Of a DNA stretch of 64,000 nucleotides, positions 45,057 through 58,219 are shown one piece after another. Source of the DNA: Chrysomallon squamiferum (taxonomy: Eukaryota > Mollusca > Gastropoda > Neomphalida > Peltospiridae). The notes under the pieces are model-generated. The model searched no databases. It saw only the letters and a program-made list of their open reading frames with translations, and was not told the DNA's origin. Both the position numbers and the translations under genes were made by a program. Location: positions 23,198,952 through 23,262,951 of the forward strand of contig CM022679.1 of the NCBI GenBank assembly GCA_012295275.1, given 5' to 3'. Position 1 is the stretch's first letter. Each line of letters starts with the position of its first letter.

Positions 45057-46302
45057 TATATGTACATTTGTATGTATGTACGTATGTATGTGTATGTTTG
45101 TATGTGTGTGTATGTGTGTGTATATATGTATGTATGTATCTATGTATGTACATACTGTGTGTATGTGTGTGGGTGCGTGCGTATGTGTGTGTGTGTGTAC
45201 ATGGGAAACTCTGATATGAAAGTAATACCGTTAAATAAACCATGTGTACATTTGAATGCATGAGTACTTTTTGTGCATGTTTATTCGTGCGATCATGCAT
45301 ACCTGCATATTTGTGCATGTGATTAATTACTATTGAATCTACTTGTTGAAAGACCTCTTTTTATTAGCAGTGTTACCAAAAAGCCAGTATTGTTATTGTA
45401 TGTTTGATTTATTAAGCAGTGTTTGAGAGTTGAATCGATTACGCGGTAGTCTTGTGTCAAATAAATGTGATATACAACGTCTTGCTCAAACAGTGTCATT
45501 AGCCTGTAATGGAGAAGCTGGTCTCTGCGACCTCAGAGCTTAGCAGTGTTTGCTAGTTGATAGGACGGGATGACGTAAGAGCAGGCATCGTGTGAAATGT
45601 GATTTCTAATGGGCCCTTGGGAAGAATCATTTTTTATTTTATTTTTTATTTTTTTTTTTTTTTTTTGTCAATAAAGTTAATGTTGTTGTTGTTGTTGATG
45701 ATGATGATGATGATGATGATGTTGTTGTTAGTGTTTGTTTATTTGTTTGTTTGTTTGTTAGTTTTTTTTTTTTTTTTTTTTTTGGGGGATGTTGTTTGTT
45801 ATTTTCCTTAATTACGCACTCGACACATTATTTTATCAACTCTTGTTTGACTTTACACAATAATAAAAGGAAACATTCGGCCGAAGTGCGAAGTGTCACT
45901 CCTTTTTTTTCTTATTAGCGGTAAAGGATATTTTATGTAAACCTTCCCATAGAAAATTCAATAATACACCGGGGTCTTTGATATCCAGTGCATTTCATCT
46001 CAACGGTCTAATCGCTAAAACACCACATTCTCAATTTTATTAAATATTTGTTATTATACTTGCCACAGTCTTGGGCAGTGATGGAGTTAAATTTAGTGAC
46101 GTCATGAACTACATAAAGCTTCTAGGCCCTTTATTTGCCAAAATATTTATTCCGAATTTCTTGGGGTTTTCTTGAGGGACCGCGGGTTGTGAAGCTTATT
46201 TAAGCTTTTGCCTCAGTCCAGCACTGAATACAGACTACAAAACGTATAAAATATATCAGAATTTTTGTAACGTTTCTGAAATTTTGATAACTGATACCGA
46301 CA

Positions 46303-46589
46303 CCATGGCCGTAACTACACTGACGCAAATGAGGCAAATGCCTCATACCAAAATTGACGATTTATATTATTATTATTTTATTTTTTTTCTTCTTAATACA
46401 AATTTTTTTATTTAAAAAATAAAAAATATAAATCTCTATTCCGATAGAAACGATATCCACTAAATGAATTCGTTTATGTCTATGGTTACCGTTTGAAGTC
46501 TACCGACATCGTTGCGATAAAAGACATAAATGACTTCAAAGTAATTAGTTTTTTGCCTCCTTTCAAAAAGCGTCAAATTACGGCCATGG
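46303..46589. mobile_element. MITE with CCATGGCCGTAA inverted ends
   Basis: The left end CCATGGCCGTAACTACACTG is mirrored at the right end by GCGTCAAATTACGGCCATGG. About 16 of 20 bases pair once a short gap is allowed. The interior is AT-rich and non-coding. The superfamily is unknown to me; hAT-like ends are possible. Confidence 0.5.
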
Positions 46590-48183
46590 ATACTAATAGA
46601 TAACTGTAAAATAATAGGGTTTCAGTTGTTTTATTTTTAAATTATCTGCGACAAAAGCAGTGCTTTATTTACAATCTAACAGCGCTTCCCTTTATATTAC
46701 AAAATGTGAATTTTCATGACTTTCTTGCTAAACCGGTGAACAGAATTAATTCTAACAATACCCAACAATTATAATATTGCAATTATGTAATGGATTTATC
46801 TGTCACATAAGAAGTAAAATGCTACATTATATACAGTTTGACGGAACAAAACGCGTTTTATTTAAGAATTTTCATTTCATTTTTTTTTTTTTTTTTTTTT
46901 TTTTTTATGGTTTTATTTATATTTTTTTTGTTTAAATAATGAATGGATTTACGACATCAGGTGCATTTTGTTTGTTTGCAAGCATGTATATACGATATCG
47001 TGAATGCATGCATGCGTGCGCGAATTATCAGCATAAGCCTGCGCGGCTTCTCGAGGAGAGCGCATGTTCTTATAATTTATTAACGAGAGAATATGTTTTG
47101 AATGTTATGGGATTATAAAATAACAAAAATGGATTAAATTCTTCTGAGAGCATTACGAGAATCTTAGGCAGATAATCTTCGCAAGTCAGTGTTTTCTCAT
47201 TTTTGAAGGTATTCTCCGGTTTCACAGCAGAACTTGATTGATTTCACGTCAGCAGTTTATCGATTCAGCCTCTATAACTGGCTCTAGAATTTCAAACATT
47301 TGTTAACTATCTGATAATCACTGTCACAGACAGTTTAATTCATTTATCATTTGTATTTCTTTCTTTTTTCTTTTTCTTTTGTTTTTTGTTGTTCTTCTTT
47401 TTCTTCTTTTCAATGGTAATGTTTTATTTTATTTTATTTTATTTTATTTTATTATTTTTTTTTTGTTATCCACGTTCCAGAGAACAAGATAAGACCAATT
47501 TTCAGACAGACAATTTCAGGCAAAAGGACTATTTAGTTTGCATTATAATATTATTTGCAGATATCTAGGTAGGCAGGTTGTTGGGAAAACAGGTGATTAG
47601 ACTGGCAGATATACCCAAATTACACGGATATACATTTAAATGGACATTTATAGACAGATAGACAGACAGATAAATAGATATGGAGAGAGGGAGAAACAAA
47701 AATGAGAAACAGATTGAAGGACACTAGATGAAATATATCTGACATTTGGTAAATGACCCAGGAAATAATGGATTGAGTTATCATGTTTGAAACTAGGTTC
47801 AAGAAATTACAATTATTTGGGGAAAACATCCTTAATGGAAAGCTGTTTTGTACAATTTCTGATTGAGAATTAAATATTTATATTTCAAATGTCGGGAGAT
47901 TGCTTTTTTAACAATCATTTAGATGTTTTGCTATATATAAATTTTACATGTCGCTATGATCAACACAATACTCAGTGTTAAGTCGCTTCATACACCTCCG
48001 ATTGTCGTGTTTATAACATTACAGTTGCAAACATCATTATGCGCAAATATCTATGAATAAAAAAACCCTGAAAAAAAATAATAGAAATTGATTGAATATA
48101 CATGATATTCACCGTCATATCGTTTAATTCGACAGACTGTATTTTTTATGGGTTTTTTATTATTTTATTTATTATTATTATTA

Positions 48184-48232
<49 letters not shown>

Positions 48233-48812
48233 TCTGCGCAAAATTCGTACGACGCATTTTGTCGTAACTTTTCAAATTGTAACTCCATTATTTCCTTAAC
48301 AGCAAGTTGCCAGCTTAACGAGCTAAAGCTTTCAGAAAACGATGGTCCACCCTGTATTTGACCTCTTGTTTTGTTTCTTGAGTTACTTACGGCGACAAAA
48401 CTTTTATTGTTCTTATTACTCCGCGTTTGCAAAAGCCTATTGATTTCTCACAAAACGCAAGCGAGAGTCATTTTTATTTCTTTTCGTATTATTGATTCCG
48501 AAGATATATTGTGGATCAGTACAATACATTTTTTTTTTTTAATTATTATTTTATTTCCCTAAACACAGCGCCATACTCAGGTCGTGTGCTCGAATAACAA
48601 ATATAGTTTGTTTACAGTCAGAATCAACACGCAGACTATCGATTACCCATAAGTTTTGGGAGTGTGAATACGTTTCTGAAAGTGCGCGTGTGTGTAGGCA
48701 CTCGGGTGACTTCAGAGAGAGAGAGATATGAAGACAGACAGATTGTGAGCAATCGGTTAATATGTACAAGAAATAGTGAATGGAGGGATAGTCATACATA
48801 TTGAGAAATAAT

Positions 48813-48942
<130 letters not shown>

Positions 48943-49634
48943 CAGATAAAATAATTTTGTTCCATCTTCATTTTTCTGTATGAAAATGAGTGAGAGAGAT
49001 GGGAGAATGAATGAGAAAAAGAATCGATGTGACTGAGTGAGTGAGAAAGGTAGATAGCTAGATAGACAGACAGACAAACAGCAAACAGAAATCCATAGAC
49101 AGACAGAATGATAGATGGATAGACAGACAATATCGAAAAACAGACAGACAGAGACAGACAGACAGGCATCAAAGTTAATAAATACGCCTCTTTATCCCCA
49201 TTGGCTAAATGTTGAAATATATGAGATCGGCTAACGCCAATTATTTGTGAAATATGTTGGTACACATTTCTGTATTTCTTCCCCGTTAAATGCTGCATCC
49301 AACCAAGTTTTCTTCAGACAGGTTCCACGACGCCAGAAGTTCTTAAGTTAAAAGCCTGGATGGTACACTGATCTTGATTTACGGGACTAGACTCATTTAG
49401 TTTAAATTCTACTCTTGATTTCAGAAGAAGTAAAATATTTTATACTGGATTCATGGTAAAGTAAAGACTCATCGTTCAGTTACTACGTTGTTATAATGTA
49501 AATGCACTTTAATATACAACTATTTGATCATGTTCTATGGTCCATTTCTGTGTAATTATATAGGTGTATTTTCATGTACGAATATATGTATATATATATC
49601 TATGTTCTTTATGTTATGTATATTCTGTTGTGAG

Positions 49635-49637
<3 letters not shown>

Positions 49638-49711
<74 letters not shown>
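49638..49711. repeat. (GA)n microsatellite
   Basis: About 72 bases of GA. Confidence 0.97.
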
Positions 49712-49712
<1 letters not shown>

Positions 49713-49859
49713 AGTTTAAATTTTTAATTTTTATATCAATTTAAATAAATAGATTATTTTCCCATAAAAGTATCTCAGTTATGCTAATTTCGTTTTGAAA
49801 GTTCTTTGTTAAAATCATAATATACAATCATCATATATACCCATATACACATCCATAAC

Positions 49860-49860
<1 letters not shown>

Positions 49861-49917
<57 letters not shown>
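49861..49917. repeat. (CA)n microsatellite
   Basis: About 56 bases of CA. Confidence 0.97.
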
Positions 49918-49918
<1 letters not shown>

Positions 49919-50218
49919 CAGTTAAAATGACCATAATATTATATGAACTTCACAGGGTATTTCTTTGTCAATATCATATTGATATTTGACGTTAATTTAA
50001 CATTAGTTCGTACAACGTCGACAAATAAGTAGGACTGTTTCACTAATTAGGCCTTATGGGATCTGGTTATGGTTTTAGTAACAATGTCAGTAATTGGTTC
50101 GATTCTGAGTAGTTCATTTAAACTTGACATTCGTGTAACAGCTGATACTTGATATACGCATAATAATACATAGGTACATATGCTTGTATATTAGTGTAAG
50201 TAATTAAGTACATACATA

Positions 50219-50925
50219 CAGTGGTACCTTGACTTACGAGTTCAGTTCGTTCCGTTACCGAGCTCGTAACTCAAATGTGCTCGCATATCAAATCAATTTT
50301 TCCAACTGAAATTAATTGAAATACCATTAACCCGTTCTAGTTCCCCCCCCAAAAAAAAAAAACCACACCAATTTTTTGTAACGTGACAAATATTACTATA
50401 AATGACAAATGTATAAAAGCAAAATAAAAGACAATGCAAAAAAATAATTTGGTTTTGTAAAGTGTACAGGGTTAGGGTTTCTCGATCTTTTCATGGACAT
50501 TATTTTAGAAATTATTTTAGAAAAGCCTTTATCGACTCCTTCTGCTTCAGTATGGTACCATATCATAAATGTACTACGCTCGTACTGCCTAACCATGTTG
50601 ACTATATGCATACCGCGCTCCTGTTTTTCTATGATTTCATGCTTTAATGCAATGGACATCATCCGCTTCTGTTTTCTAACCATTGTCGTTTGCACTCACG
50701 TTCTTAGAATCCATGGAAAGTTTGCAAAATACTGCACAAAACGCGAGCACAACCCAACAGAGATGCTTCCACGGCGAGGTAACCTCGTGAAGCAAACGAG
50801 TGAGATACGCGATGCTGGGCGGATGATGTGTTGTTCGTTGCGCCAACTAGCGGCTGCGTATCTGAAGCTCGCTCGTAACTCGGAAAACTCGTAAGTTGGA
50901 GCACTCGTAACTCGACGTACCACTG
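50219..50925. mobile_element. pogo/Tigger DNA transposon, internally deleted
   Basis: The left end CAGTGGTACCTTGACTTACG and the right end on the other strand, CAGTGGTACGTCGAGTTACG, agree at 17 of 20 bases and continue as CTCGTAACTC-type subterminal repeats. TA duplications lie at 50217-50218 and 50926-50927. These ends are typical of Tigger-like elements. The interior keeps only the N-terminal DNA-binding part of a transposase on the minus strand. Confidence 0.9.
50458..50695 (-). pseudogene. Tigger-like transposase N-terminus (CENP-B-type helix-turn-helix), truncated
   Basis: The minus-strand frame includes MMSIALKHEIIEKQERGMHI and then VRQYERSTFMI, the helix-turn-helix of pogo/Tigger/CENP-B transposases (usually KHEIIEKHERG...DLARQYGRST). 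The second DNA-binding helix and the whole DDE catalytic domain are missing. After about residue 50 the frame runs into unrelated sequence. Non-functional. Confidence 0.8.
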
Positions 50926-50961
50926 TATATATATATATCGTATTGAAATGAAAGGCTTGTA

Positions 50962-50976
50962 ACTTTATTATTATTA

Positions 50977-51039
<63 letters not shown>

Positions 51040-51050
51040 TATTGTTATTA
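50962..51050. repeat. (TTA)n microsatellite
   Basis: About 85 bases of TTA with single-base interruptions, just outside the Tigger-like element. Confidence 0.95.
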
Positions 51051-51404
51051 TTGATCATTGTATATTATAATGTAATAATTAGTTTGTAAAATCGCCAGAG
51101 AAAACTAAACAATCACCTGAGTTTATTTTGGGCTCTTTTATTCGATAAATCAAAGATTCTTTGTAATACGCTCTATGAACAGTTTAAATTCATTAATTTC
51201 TTTTAGTCTTTCTCATTTTGCTTCCAAAAACGGCAGGGCCATTAAAATTCATTAACTTAACATGTGACATTTCCAAAAAGTGAACTATTAAAGCAGTAAT
51301 GTATATTTATGGCTTTCATTTCACGATCATTGATTTTTGTTTTCTACATTATTAAAATTTTATTCATAGAAAAATTAAGCTGGAACAAAATTATTTTATC
51401 TGAT

Positions 51405-51494
<90 letters not shown>
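51405..51494. repeat. (CT)n microsatellite
   Basis: About 88 bases of CT. Confidence 0.97.
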
Positions 51495-51496
<2 letters not shown>

Positions 51497-51756
51497 GGAC
51501 ATAGTGATGGATAAAAGATGATGATGGTATTGATCTTCGTAATGATGATGTATGAGGTGGTTTTGATAACGATGATGATGATGATGTCGGTTATGATTAC
51601 TATGATAACAAAATAATAAGTTACAATTGCAGTATCCTATTATAAAACAAATCTAAAAATTGATTTTATTCTAGAGCATTTATATTTATTTTTATTTTTT
51701 ATTATTTATTTATTTATTTATATATTTTTTTCATTTATATATCACAAAAGAAGTCG

Positions 51757-51797
<41 letters not shown>

Positions 51798-52304
51798 AGT
51801 GTATGTACTGTTAAATGGATTTTGAGAGATCTATTTATCGACGTAGTTTGTGTTACTTATGGTCCTTTTGTAAAGTTTTAAAGCCGTGAAAAAGTGAGAG
51901 CAATGAAGTATACAACAACCATAAACAATAAGAACAAAACCTGTTGTTATCCGATTGAAAAAAAAAAAAAAAAAAAAGAAATAGACCATGTAGATATATT
52001 ACTCCCTGACTCGACTAAAAGCATTCCACTTTGTCTGAAATTGCTCCCCTTGGAAATAACTTGAAAATTTCAAACAGTGATTCTGATTCCTTCTCTGCGT
52101 CAAGCTTAAGAAACGCGTGATATATATTAATGTTATCATTTGTTATCGTAATTACAATATTAGAACGCTACCAAAAATACTGCACGACGCAGGCCTTGGA
52201 ATGATGATGATGATGATGATAGGAAGAAGAAGAAAACGTAGGACATGAAAAGATGATAATTTATATACATCTGTATTTTGAACTATATATATATATTAGT
52301 TGTT

Positions 52305-52590
52305 TTTTTATTTGTTTCTTTTTAGATCATTTTTTTCTTCTTTTTTTTTCTTTTTTATTGTATTTTATTTTATTTTTATATTTATTTTATTTTATATTTA
52401 TTTATTTTATTATTATTATTATTTTATTTTTTTTTTTATTTTTTATTTTTTTTTTTTTTTTTTTTCACTTCACATATTTGTGTTCATATCTTTCTTTTAT
52501 TTTTATACTTTTGTTTTACTTTTTTCTTCCTTCTTTTTTATCTTTTTTATTTTTTGTTTGTTTCTTTCTTTCTTTTTCTTTCTATGTTTA
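52305..52590. repeat. T-rich polypyrimidine tract
   Basis: About 285 bases made almost only of T with A and C. The long Phe/Leu/Tyr frames across it are composition artefacts. Confidence 0.85.
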
Positions 52591-53650
52591 GCAACTACAC
52601 GCAGATGCTTATTTAATAATTTAGTACTTACATTCTACGTAAATCTATAAAGCTTTCAGTGTGTTTATATTTTCTAATTCTATTTTTGTTCCTTTGTTCA
52701 GCAAGCAGGAACAAAATAGCATCGACATAAATCTTTCACATAAAGTTTGTTTAAATAACACTAATGTTCTGATACCAATTCAGTCCTGCTTGAATTAATA
52801 GGATAATACTTGCGTATGGCAAAGGTATATTTAAATAACTGTAATCTCATGCTTTTAAATCGCGTTTTTAATAATACGTTTTGAACTTATGCCTGTAGAG
52901 GCCTCTTTATAAAGCATAATAAAAGTCAATCCTATAATCACACGTTTAAAGTGTTATTTTCGTAATAATTAGAAATAGTTTTAATATGCTGTGAATATTT
53001 CTAGTTTAGGTTTTACTTTGTTGTTTTTGCTGTCCAGTTTTAATTAATAGTGAAGTACGAAGATAAAAAAAGAAAAGTACGTGTAATTTCTGAGCTTCTT
53101 TCAAAAATCATTTTTTTTTTAAAAGAAGGAAAGAAGGTACAAACATCAATAACAATACTCTGTCCACCAGCTACGCGATGACGTCACAATTCGAGTTGTG
53201 AAGGGTAAAATAAAACCGTTCATGTGTTTTCTAATAGGCACGCGTTCAGCTTATGTCTGTAGGCCAACGCTTTAAACAGAAATTTTACACCACTGAAGGA
53301 CAATTTTTTTTTTTTTTTTGAGTAATTTAGGCGACTTAATCAGATATAGTCATGTTTCAGAATAATGACGTAATAAATTAATATAAAAAGGTACTCAAAT
53401 GCCTCTTTAGGCAGTACTGCACAGCATTTTGAAACTTGTATAAGTTTATTTAAAGAACTGAATAAATATTAACGCGCAGGAAAATAGTCTTTAAATCATA
53501 GAGAAAATTTATAAGTAATATAATAATTGCTTATGGAAATAGTTTAACTGAAGCCAGTGTAGGCCTGACTTGACATAATTAAAAGCCCTGTTTAACTAAC
53601 AGATGTTTTAAAATAAAATGTCCAACACATATTAATCAAAATGTTTTTAA

Positions 53651-53651
<1 letters not shown>

Positions 53652-53747
<96 letters not shown>

Positions 53748-53748
53748 A
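53652..53748. repeat. (AAT)n-(AGT)n compound microsatellite
   Basis: Two adjoining trinucleotide tracts of about 45 and 50 bases. Confidence 0.97.
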
Positions 53749-54677
53749 TGAATATTTTGTAACGTACACGTTTTTAACGAAAAAATGATCGGCACGCGGC
53801 AACAGGAACATTTAAGACTAAAACTGTCAATTCATGCCCACAAATGCCTATTAAAGCAACATATCGAAAAAACACGAGTTTCAGTGATACGGTAAAGTCG
53901 ATAGAGGCTAGTGTAAAGAGTAATAGAACCAATTTGCACTGTTAAAAGCCTGTTTAAATAACAAAATAAAGTAACGATGTAAAAAAATGTCCTGGGAGAG
54001 TGAACAAGTTCATACCACTAATACTCCCAAGTAGTGTCTGTCAAACTGCATGACGAATGGATCCAGAAAAACGGAAATAAGCCACTTAATGAAACCTAGG
54101 CGACAACGTTGTGTTGTTTTGTGGTTTTAATTGATTCATGGAGGAATGATAAAAAATAAAAAATAATAATAAAAAATGAAAAAATAAAATAAAAAAGGGA
54201 AAGGAAAAGAAATAAAAGAGATGATATTCAATATCTGTGTAAAACATTCTCTTGTTAACTCAGTAAAAGTCCACATTTGTTTCTTTTTTCATTTTTTCAT
54301 TTTTATATCCTTTCTTTCTTTCTTTTTCTTTTTGCTTTATTAATTTCCTTCTGATCTGGGCAAGTCCCTTCCGATTTATTTTCCTTTTCACTGAAAATAA
54401 CTGCATGATTTGAAGTGTTCTGAAAAGATATCTTTTGAGAAATTAGTGTTACTTTCTTCTTAATTATGTATGTAATGATTCCTTTGTAACTGATTCTAGA
54501 GAAAAAGATATATATAGATATATGTAGTAAACTGATTTAAACAACAAAGTAATTATGGATAATATGGTCTATTTCTCTGATATAATTGTCCGTATCTATG
54601 GAAGCACGATATATTATATTATTCAGGTGTTTTAAGACACATTAGCTCCAAAATCATATTGTTTCAAAATGTTAATT

Positions 54678-54682
54678 TTCTT

Positions 54683-54771
<89 letters not shown>
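54678..54771. repeat. (TTC)n-(TTA)n compound microsatellite
   Basis: About 35 bases of TTC followed by about 58 of TTA. Confidence 0.97.
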
Positions 54772-54799
54772 GTTATGCAATATTTCTGTAGTGTTCTAA

Positions 54800-54885
54800 T
54801 CTTAGAATGACTCAGAAATTAAAGCACTTGTCTCTGTAGATAACTTGGTCTTCACGATCGAATCCTCAGGGGGAAAAATATCAAA
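54800..54885 (+). mobile_element. decayed tRNA-derived SINE-like sequence
   Basis: GAATGACTCAGAAATTAAAGCACTTGTC (54806 on) resembles a tRNA A-box region. CGATCGAATCC, about 45 bases later, is a near match to a B box. No full cloverleaf forms, so a SINE head or tRNA fossil is more likely than a working tRNA. Confidence 0.4.
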
Positions 54886-55599
54886 ACAGTTCGATATTTG
54901 CTAAGTTTGCATTTTACCTATGTCCGAAATACATACATATGTCCGAAATTCGTAATGTGGGTGGTAAATAATGTTTGTTCGTTTCTTTATTTCTTCGTTT
55001 CGTTACTTGTTTATAATGATTATGATATTTTTTATCTTGTTTCATTGTGGTTGTTATTATCATATTGTACATTTTATTGGTTATTGATTTAACAAAAATA
55101 GTTGGTCCCCAGATCACTCATTTCTCTGCGAATAGATCCTGTTTGTTTTTCTTTTTCTTTAAAACATTTAAAACTTACAACAACAAAAAAAATGTTTGTA
55201 TACCAGTTTCCTAGTTACTGATTAACAGTTAACTATTAGTTACAATATTCCAAATAAAAATACACGTGTTATCTGTTCCGTAGGCAAACAAATTAGGAAA
55301 GTTTAAATTATAAAACAATAAATGTTATTGCACTGTGATCCTCATTGTCATATCTGGCCATACTCTTGTAATTATATCCTTTAATATCTGTTGATTCTGT
55401 TTTTATTTAGTTATTTAGTTAGTTAGTTAGTTATATTCTTTCTTTCTTTGTTTCCTCTTTTTTCTTTCTTTTTTTTTCTTCCATCTTCTAAACAAACGCT
55501 CTAGAAGAATTGCTGTAGATTAGTTAGTACCAGCATAATGTTAAAGACAGTTTTCAAAAACACAAACAACTATGTTAAAATGTAGGATATCGCCTACCA

Positions 55600-55880
55600 G
55601 TGTGAAAGATAAATCAGCCGGTGTCGAACGTTTGGGAATTCTTGCTGTGGGAACGTATTGTGTTTGTTATTAATGCAGAACCGTCATCACTCGAACGTTT
55701 CTGATTTCTCTGCAGGCCTCGACTGAGATTAAAAGAAGTCAGGTCTTCATCGCGTAGAGCCGAGACGCGGGTTCCAGTTATGACAGGTTCTGGTTATTCT
55801 GTCACATCGCGAATCCCATTAATCTGCAGAATTCCATTCGTAGTCTCTGCAGAGACAGTAATCCCGCAGTAATTCTGTTT
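55600..55880 (+). other. higher-complexity patch, possible UTR exon
   Basis: GC-richer than its neighbours, with an acceptor-like TGATTTCTCTGCAG (ending at about 55714) and a donor-like GACAG|GTTCTG near 55785. No long frame. It may be a 5' UTR exon or simply old unique sequence. Confidence 0.2.
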
Positions 55881-56460
55881 TCGGAAATGTAATGAAAAAG
55901 CAATGGGATGAATAGCATTAATTACTGATTTCTTGTTCTTCAAAATTAATTGAAGAAAAAAAAAAAAAAAAAAAAAGTACTCAATGTCCGATAGATTGAG
56001 TTATAATGAAGGTGGAAGCGTTCTCAATTTCTAGATGAATTTATTTCATTAAAAAAAAAGGGTCTGTTGATATTTCAGAAATGTTAATAATGTCTTCGTT
56101 TTGTTCAATAAATATGAGTTAAGAACAATATGATGACAGAGAGTAATGAATTAATGAATTAATGGATGAATTTGTAAGCTTAATGACTTAATGAATAAAT
56201 TAATATAGAGCTAAGTAAATAATAATTAACTGTTTTTAGATAGATCAATTCACATACACATTAATATAGTTATATATACAAGATACATATATCTATTCAT
56301 ATATTTATATATTCATATATATACATATTTATTTATATATTTATATATACTATATATATACATATACACGTTCATATATTTAGATATACACAAACATATA
56401 CCCACAAATATAAAACATGGATGCATAGATGAAAGCATGGTCATCATATATCCATCCATC

Positions 56461-56491
<31 letters not shown>

Positions 56492-56794
56492 TATATACGT
56501 ATAAACACATACATATATACATGCAATCATACATGTACAGATACAAAAACATACACACACATGCATACATGAAATTTTGTCAAGAAATCATTTTTGATTT
56601 ATTGCATCCATTTATTTCAGGATTATTTCGCTACCAGTTATCTAAATATTTATTGCTTCCGCTGAAAAAAAAAAACCAAAACTACAAATTAGAAAAAATA
56701 TTTATCATCTTTTATTCTTTCTTGTTCGTTATTAAATAAAAAAAAATATATATATTTCATAACCTTACATGCATTTGTCATTCTCTCATTTCAG

Positions 56795-57131
56795 AGTCGC
56801 CTTGTTAAAAGAAAAAAACTAAAGAAGAAAGAAGAAATCTGTAGCAAGAAATGAACTGCCAAGGCAGAGAGGAACATAATACGAGTAATGACAGGAAATT
56901 CCATCAAAGTGACTTTTATCTGTTATATCCTGTTTGCAGTTAACACATCAAAGCACCAAATACATCGAAATCTGAGGACGACAAGACTGATTTTATTTCA
57001 CTGAAACTGAATAAATTTAAATAGGTGGATAGAGGAAATTAAAAAAAAAAAAATAATAAAAAAAAAAAACAAGCTAATACAAATAATTAAATAACAGAAT
57101 TCCCGCAATTACTTGTGAACACCTGCTGAAG
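56795..57131 (+). other. 5' UTR part of the NCX first coding exon
   Basis: A polypyrimidine acceptor, TTCTCTCATTTCAG (AG at 56793-56794), starts the exon. The leader runs 337 bases to the ATG at 57132. An in-frame TAA at 57084-57086 closes the frame upstream of that ATG. The acceptor implies at least one upstream non-coding exon. Confidence 0.5.
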
Positions 57132-57807
57132 ATGGATCTGAACAACTACACGTGTTCCAACAAAGGCTTGATGTTTCCCGTCATCAACGAGTACACGTGG
57201 CACAAAAACGTGCGCGCTTTTCTGTACTTCGCCTTCATGCTTTGGTGTTTTCTTGCCATCGCCATCGTGTCCGACGCGTTCATGTGCGGCATCGAGCGCA
57301 TCACCAGCAAGACCCGCTCGATCAAAATACCCGACGCCAAGAACAAAAACAAGGTGACCGTCATCGAGGTCAAAGTGTGGAACGACACGGTCGCCAACCT
57401 CAGCCTCTTGGCGTTCGGGACCAGCGCTCCCGAGATCTTGCTGTCCGTCATAGAAATATGCGGGAAGAAGTTCAAGGCCGGGGATCTGGGGCCGGGTACG
57501 ATCGTGGGCTCAGCCGCGTTCAATCTGTTGTGCATCACGGCCGTGTGCATCATTTCCATTCCAACAGGGGAAATTAGGAGGATTAAGAACATCCGGGTGT
57601 ACGCAGTGACGTCATTTTCCAGCATGTTCGCCTACATCTGGCTCTTGGTGATACTGATCTTCAGCAGTCCCGAGATCATAGACATTTGGGAGGCGACGAT
57701 AACGCTGTTTTTTTTCCCGCTCCTTATCCTCGTCGCTTACGCCACTGATAAAGGTTCTTTGGACTGCAGGAAACACAAAACATCATCGACGTCTGAGATA
57801 GGTTTAG
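57132..57807 (+). CDS. Na+/Ca2+ exchanger (SLC8/NCX family), first coding exon
   Basis: NCX proteins expel Ca2+ from the cell in exchange for Na+ at the plasma membrane. The exon encodes about 225 residues: a short outer N-terminus with an N-glycosylation sequon (NYT, residues 5-7), TM1 (about 29-47), then the alpha-1 repeat (about 85-133) with AFGTSAPEILLSVIEICGKK, in which Glu101 is the expected ion ligand, and DLGPGTIVGSAAFN. Further membrane segments lie at about 133-142, 157-177 and 186-204. The ATG has a strong context (AAG ATG G) and follows an in-frame stop. The frame meets TAG at 57810, but a donor TTTAG|GTTAGT at 57807/57808 comes first. The XIP-type basic segment expected after TM5 is poorly conserved (CRKHKTSSTSEIG). 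The regulatory loop and alpha-2 repeat must lie on exons beyond the window. Confidence 0.93.
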
Positions 57808-58219
57808 GTTAGTATACTGTAATATATATGCATATACTTACATAAAGTACGTGCCAGCATCCAAACATACATATATAACTACCCACAAGCAGAGATATAC
57901 ATACACACAGACACAAAAATAACAGATGCAGATATACATACGTAGACACAGACACACGTACATACATACATTCGTTCATACATACGCACGTATTCATACA
58001 TCAACTGATAAGCATACAGACATGCAGACATACTGTTACGTATATTAGTCATAGAAACACACGCACAAACATACAAATATAAATACATTCATAGACATAC
58101 ACAGACATGTGTTAAAGAACCAACAGCAACAAAAATGGAATTAATCAGGATACTGTTTATAGTCCATGGATAAGATATTTTTATAGATTTGGTATTTCAT
58201 TTCATATTCGCTATAAAAG

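Noticed and set aside
48181-48432. 83-codon minus-strand frame with ordinary composition in its middle
   Set aside because: It ends in a poly-Ile microsatellite and resembles no family I know. Possibly a transposon scrap, not supportable.
57146-57625. 159-codon minus-strand and 141-codon plus-strand alternative frames over the NCX exon
   Set aside because: Shadows of the GC-rich NCX exon. The exchanger frame is clear from its alpha-1 repeat.
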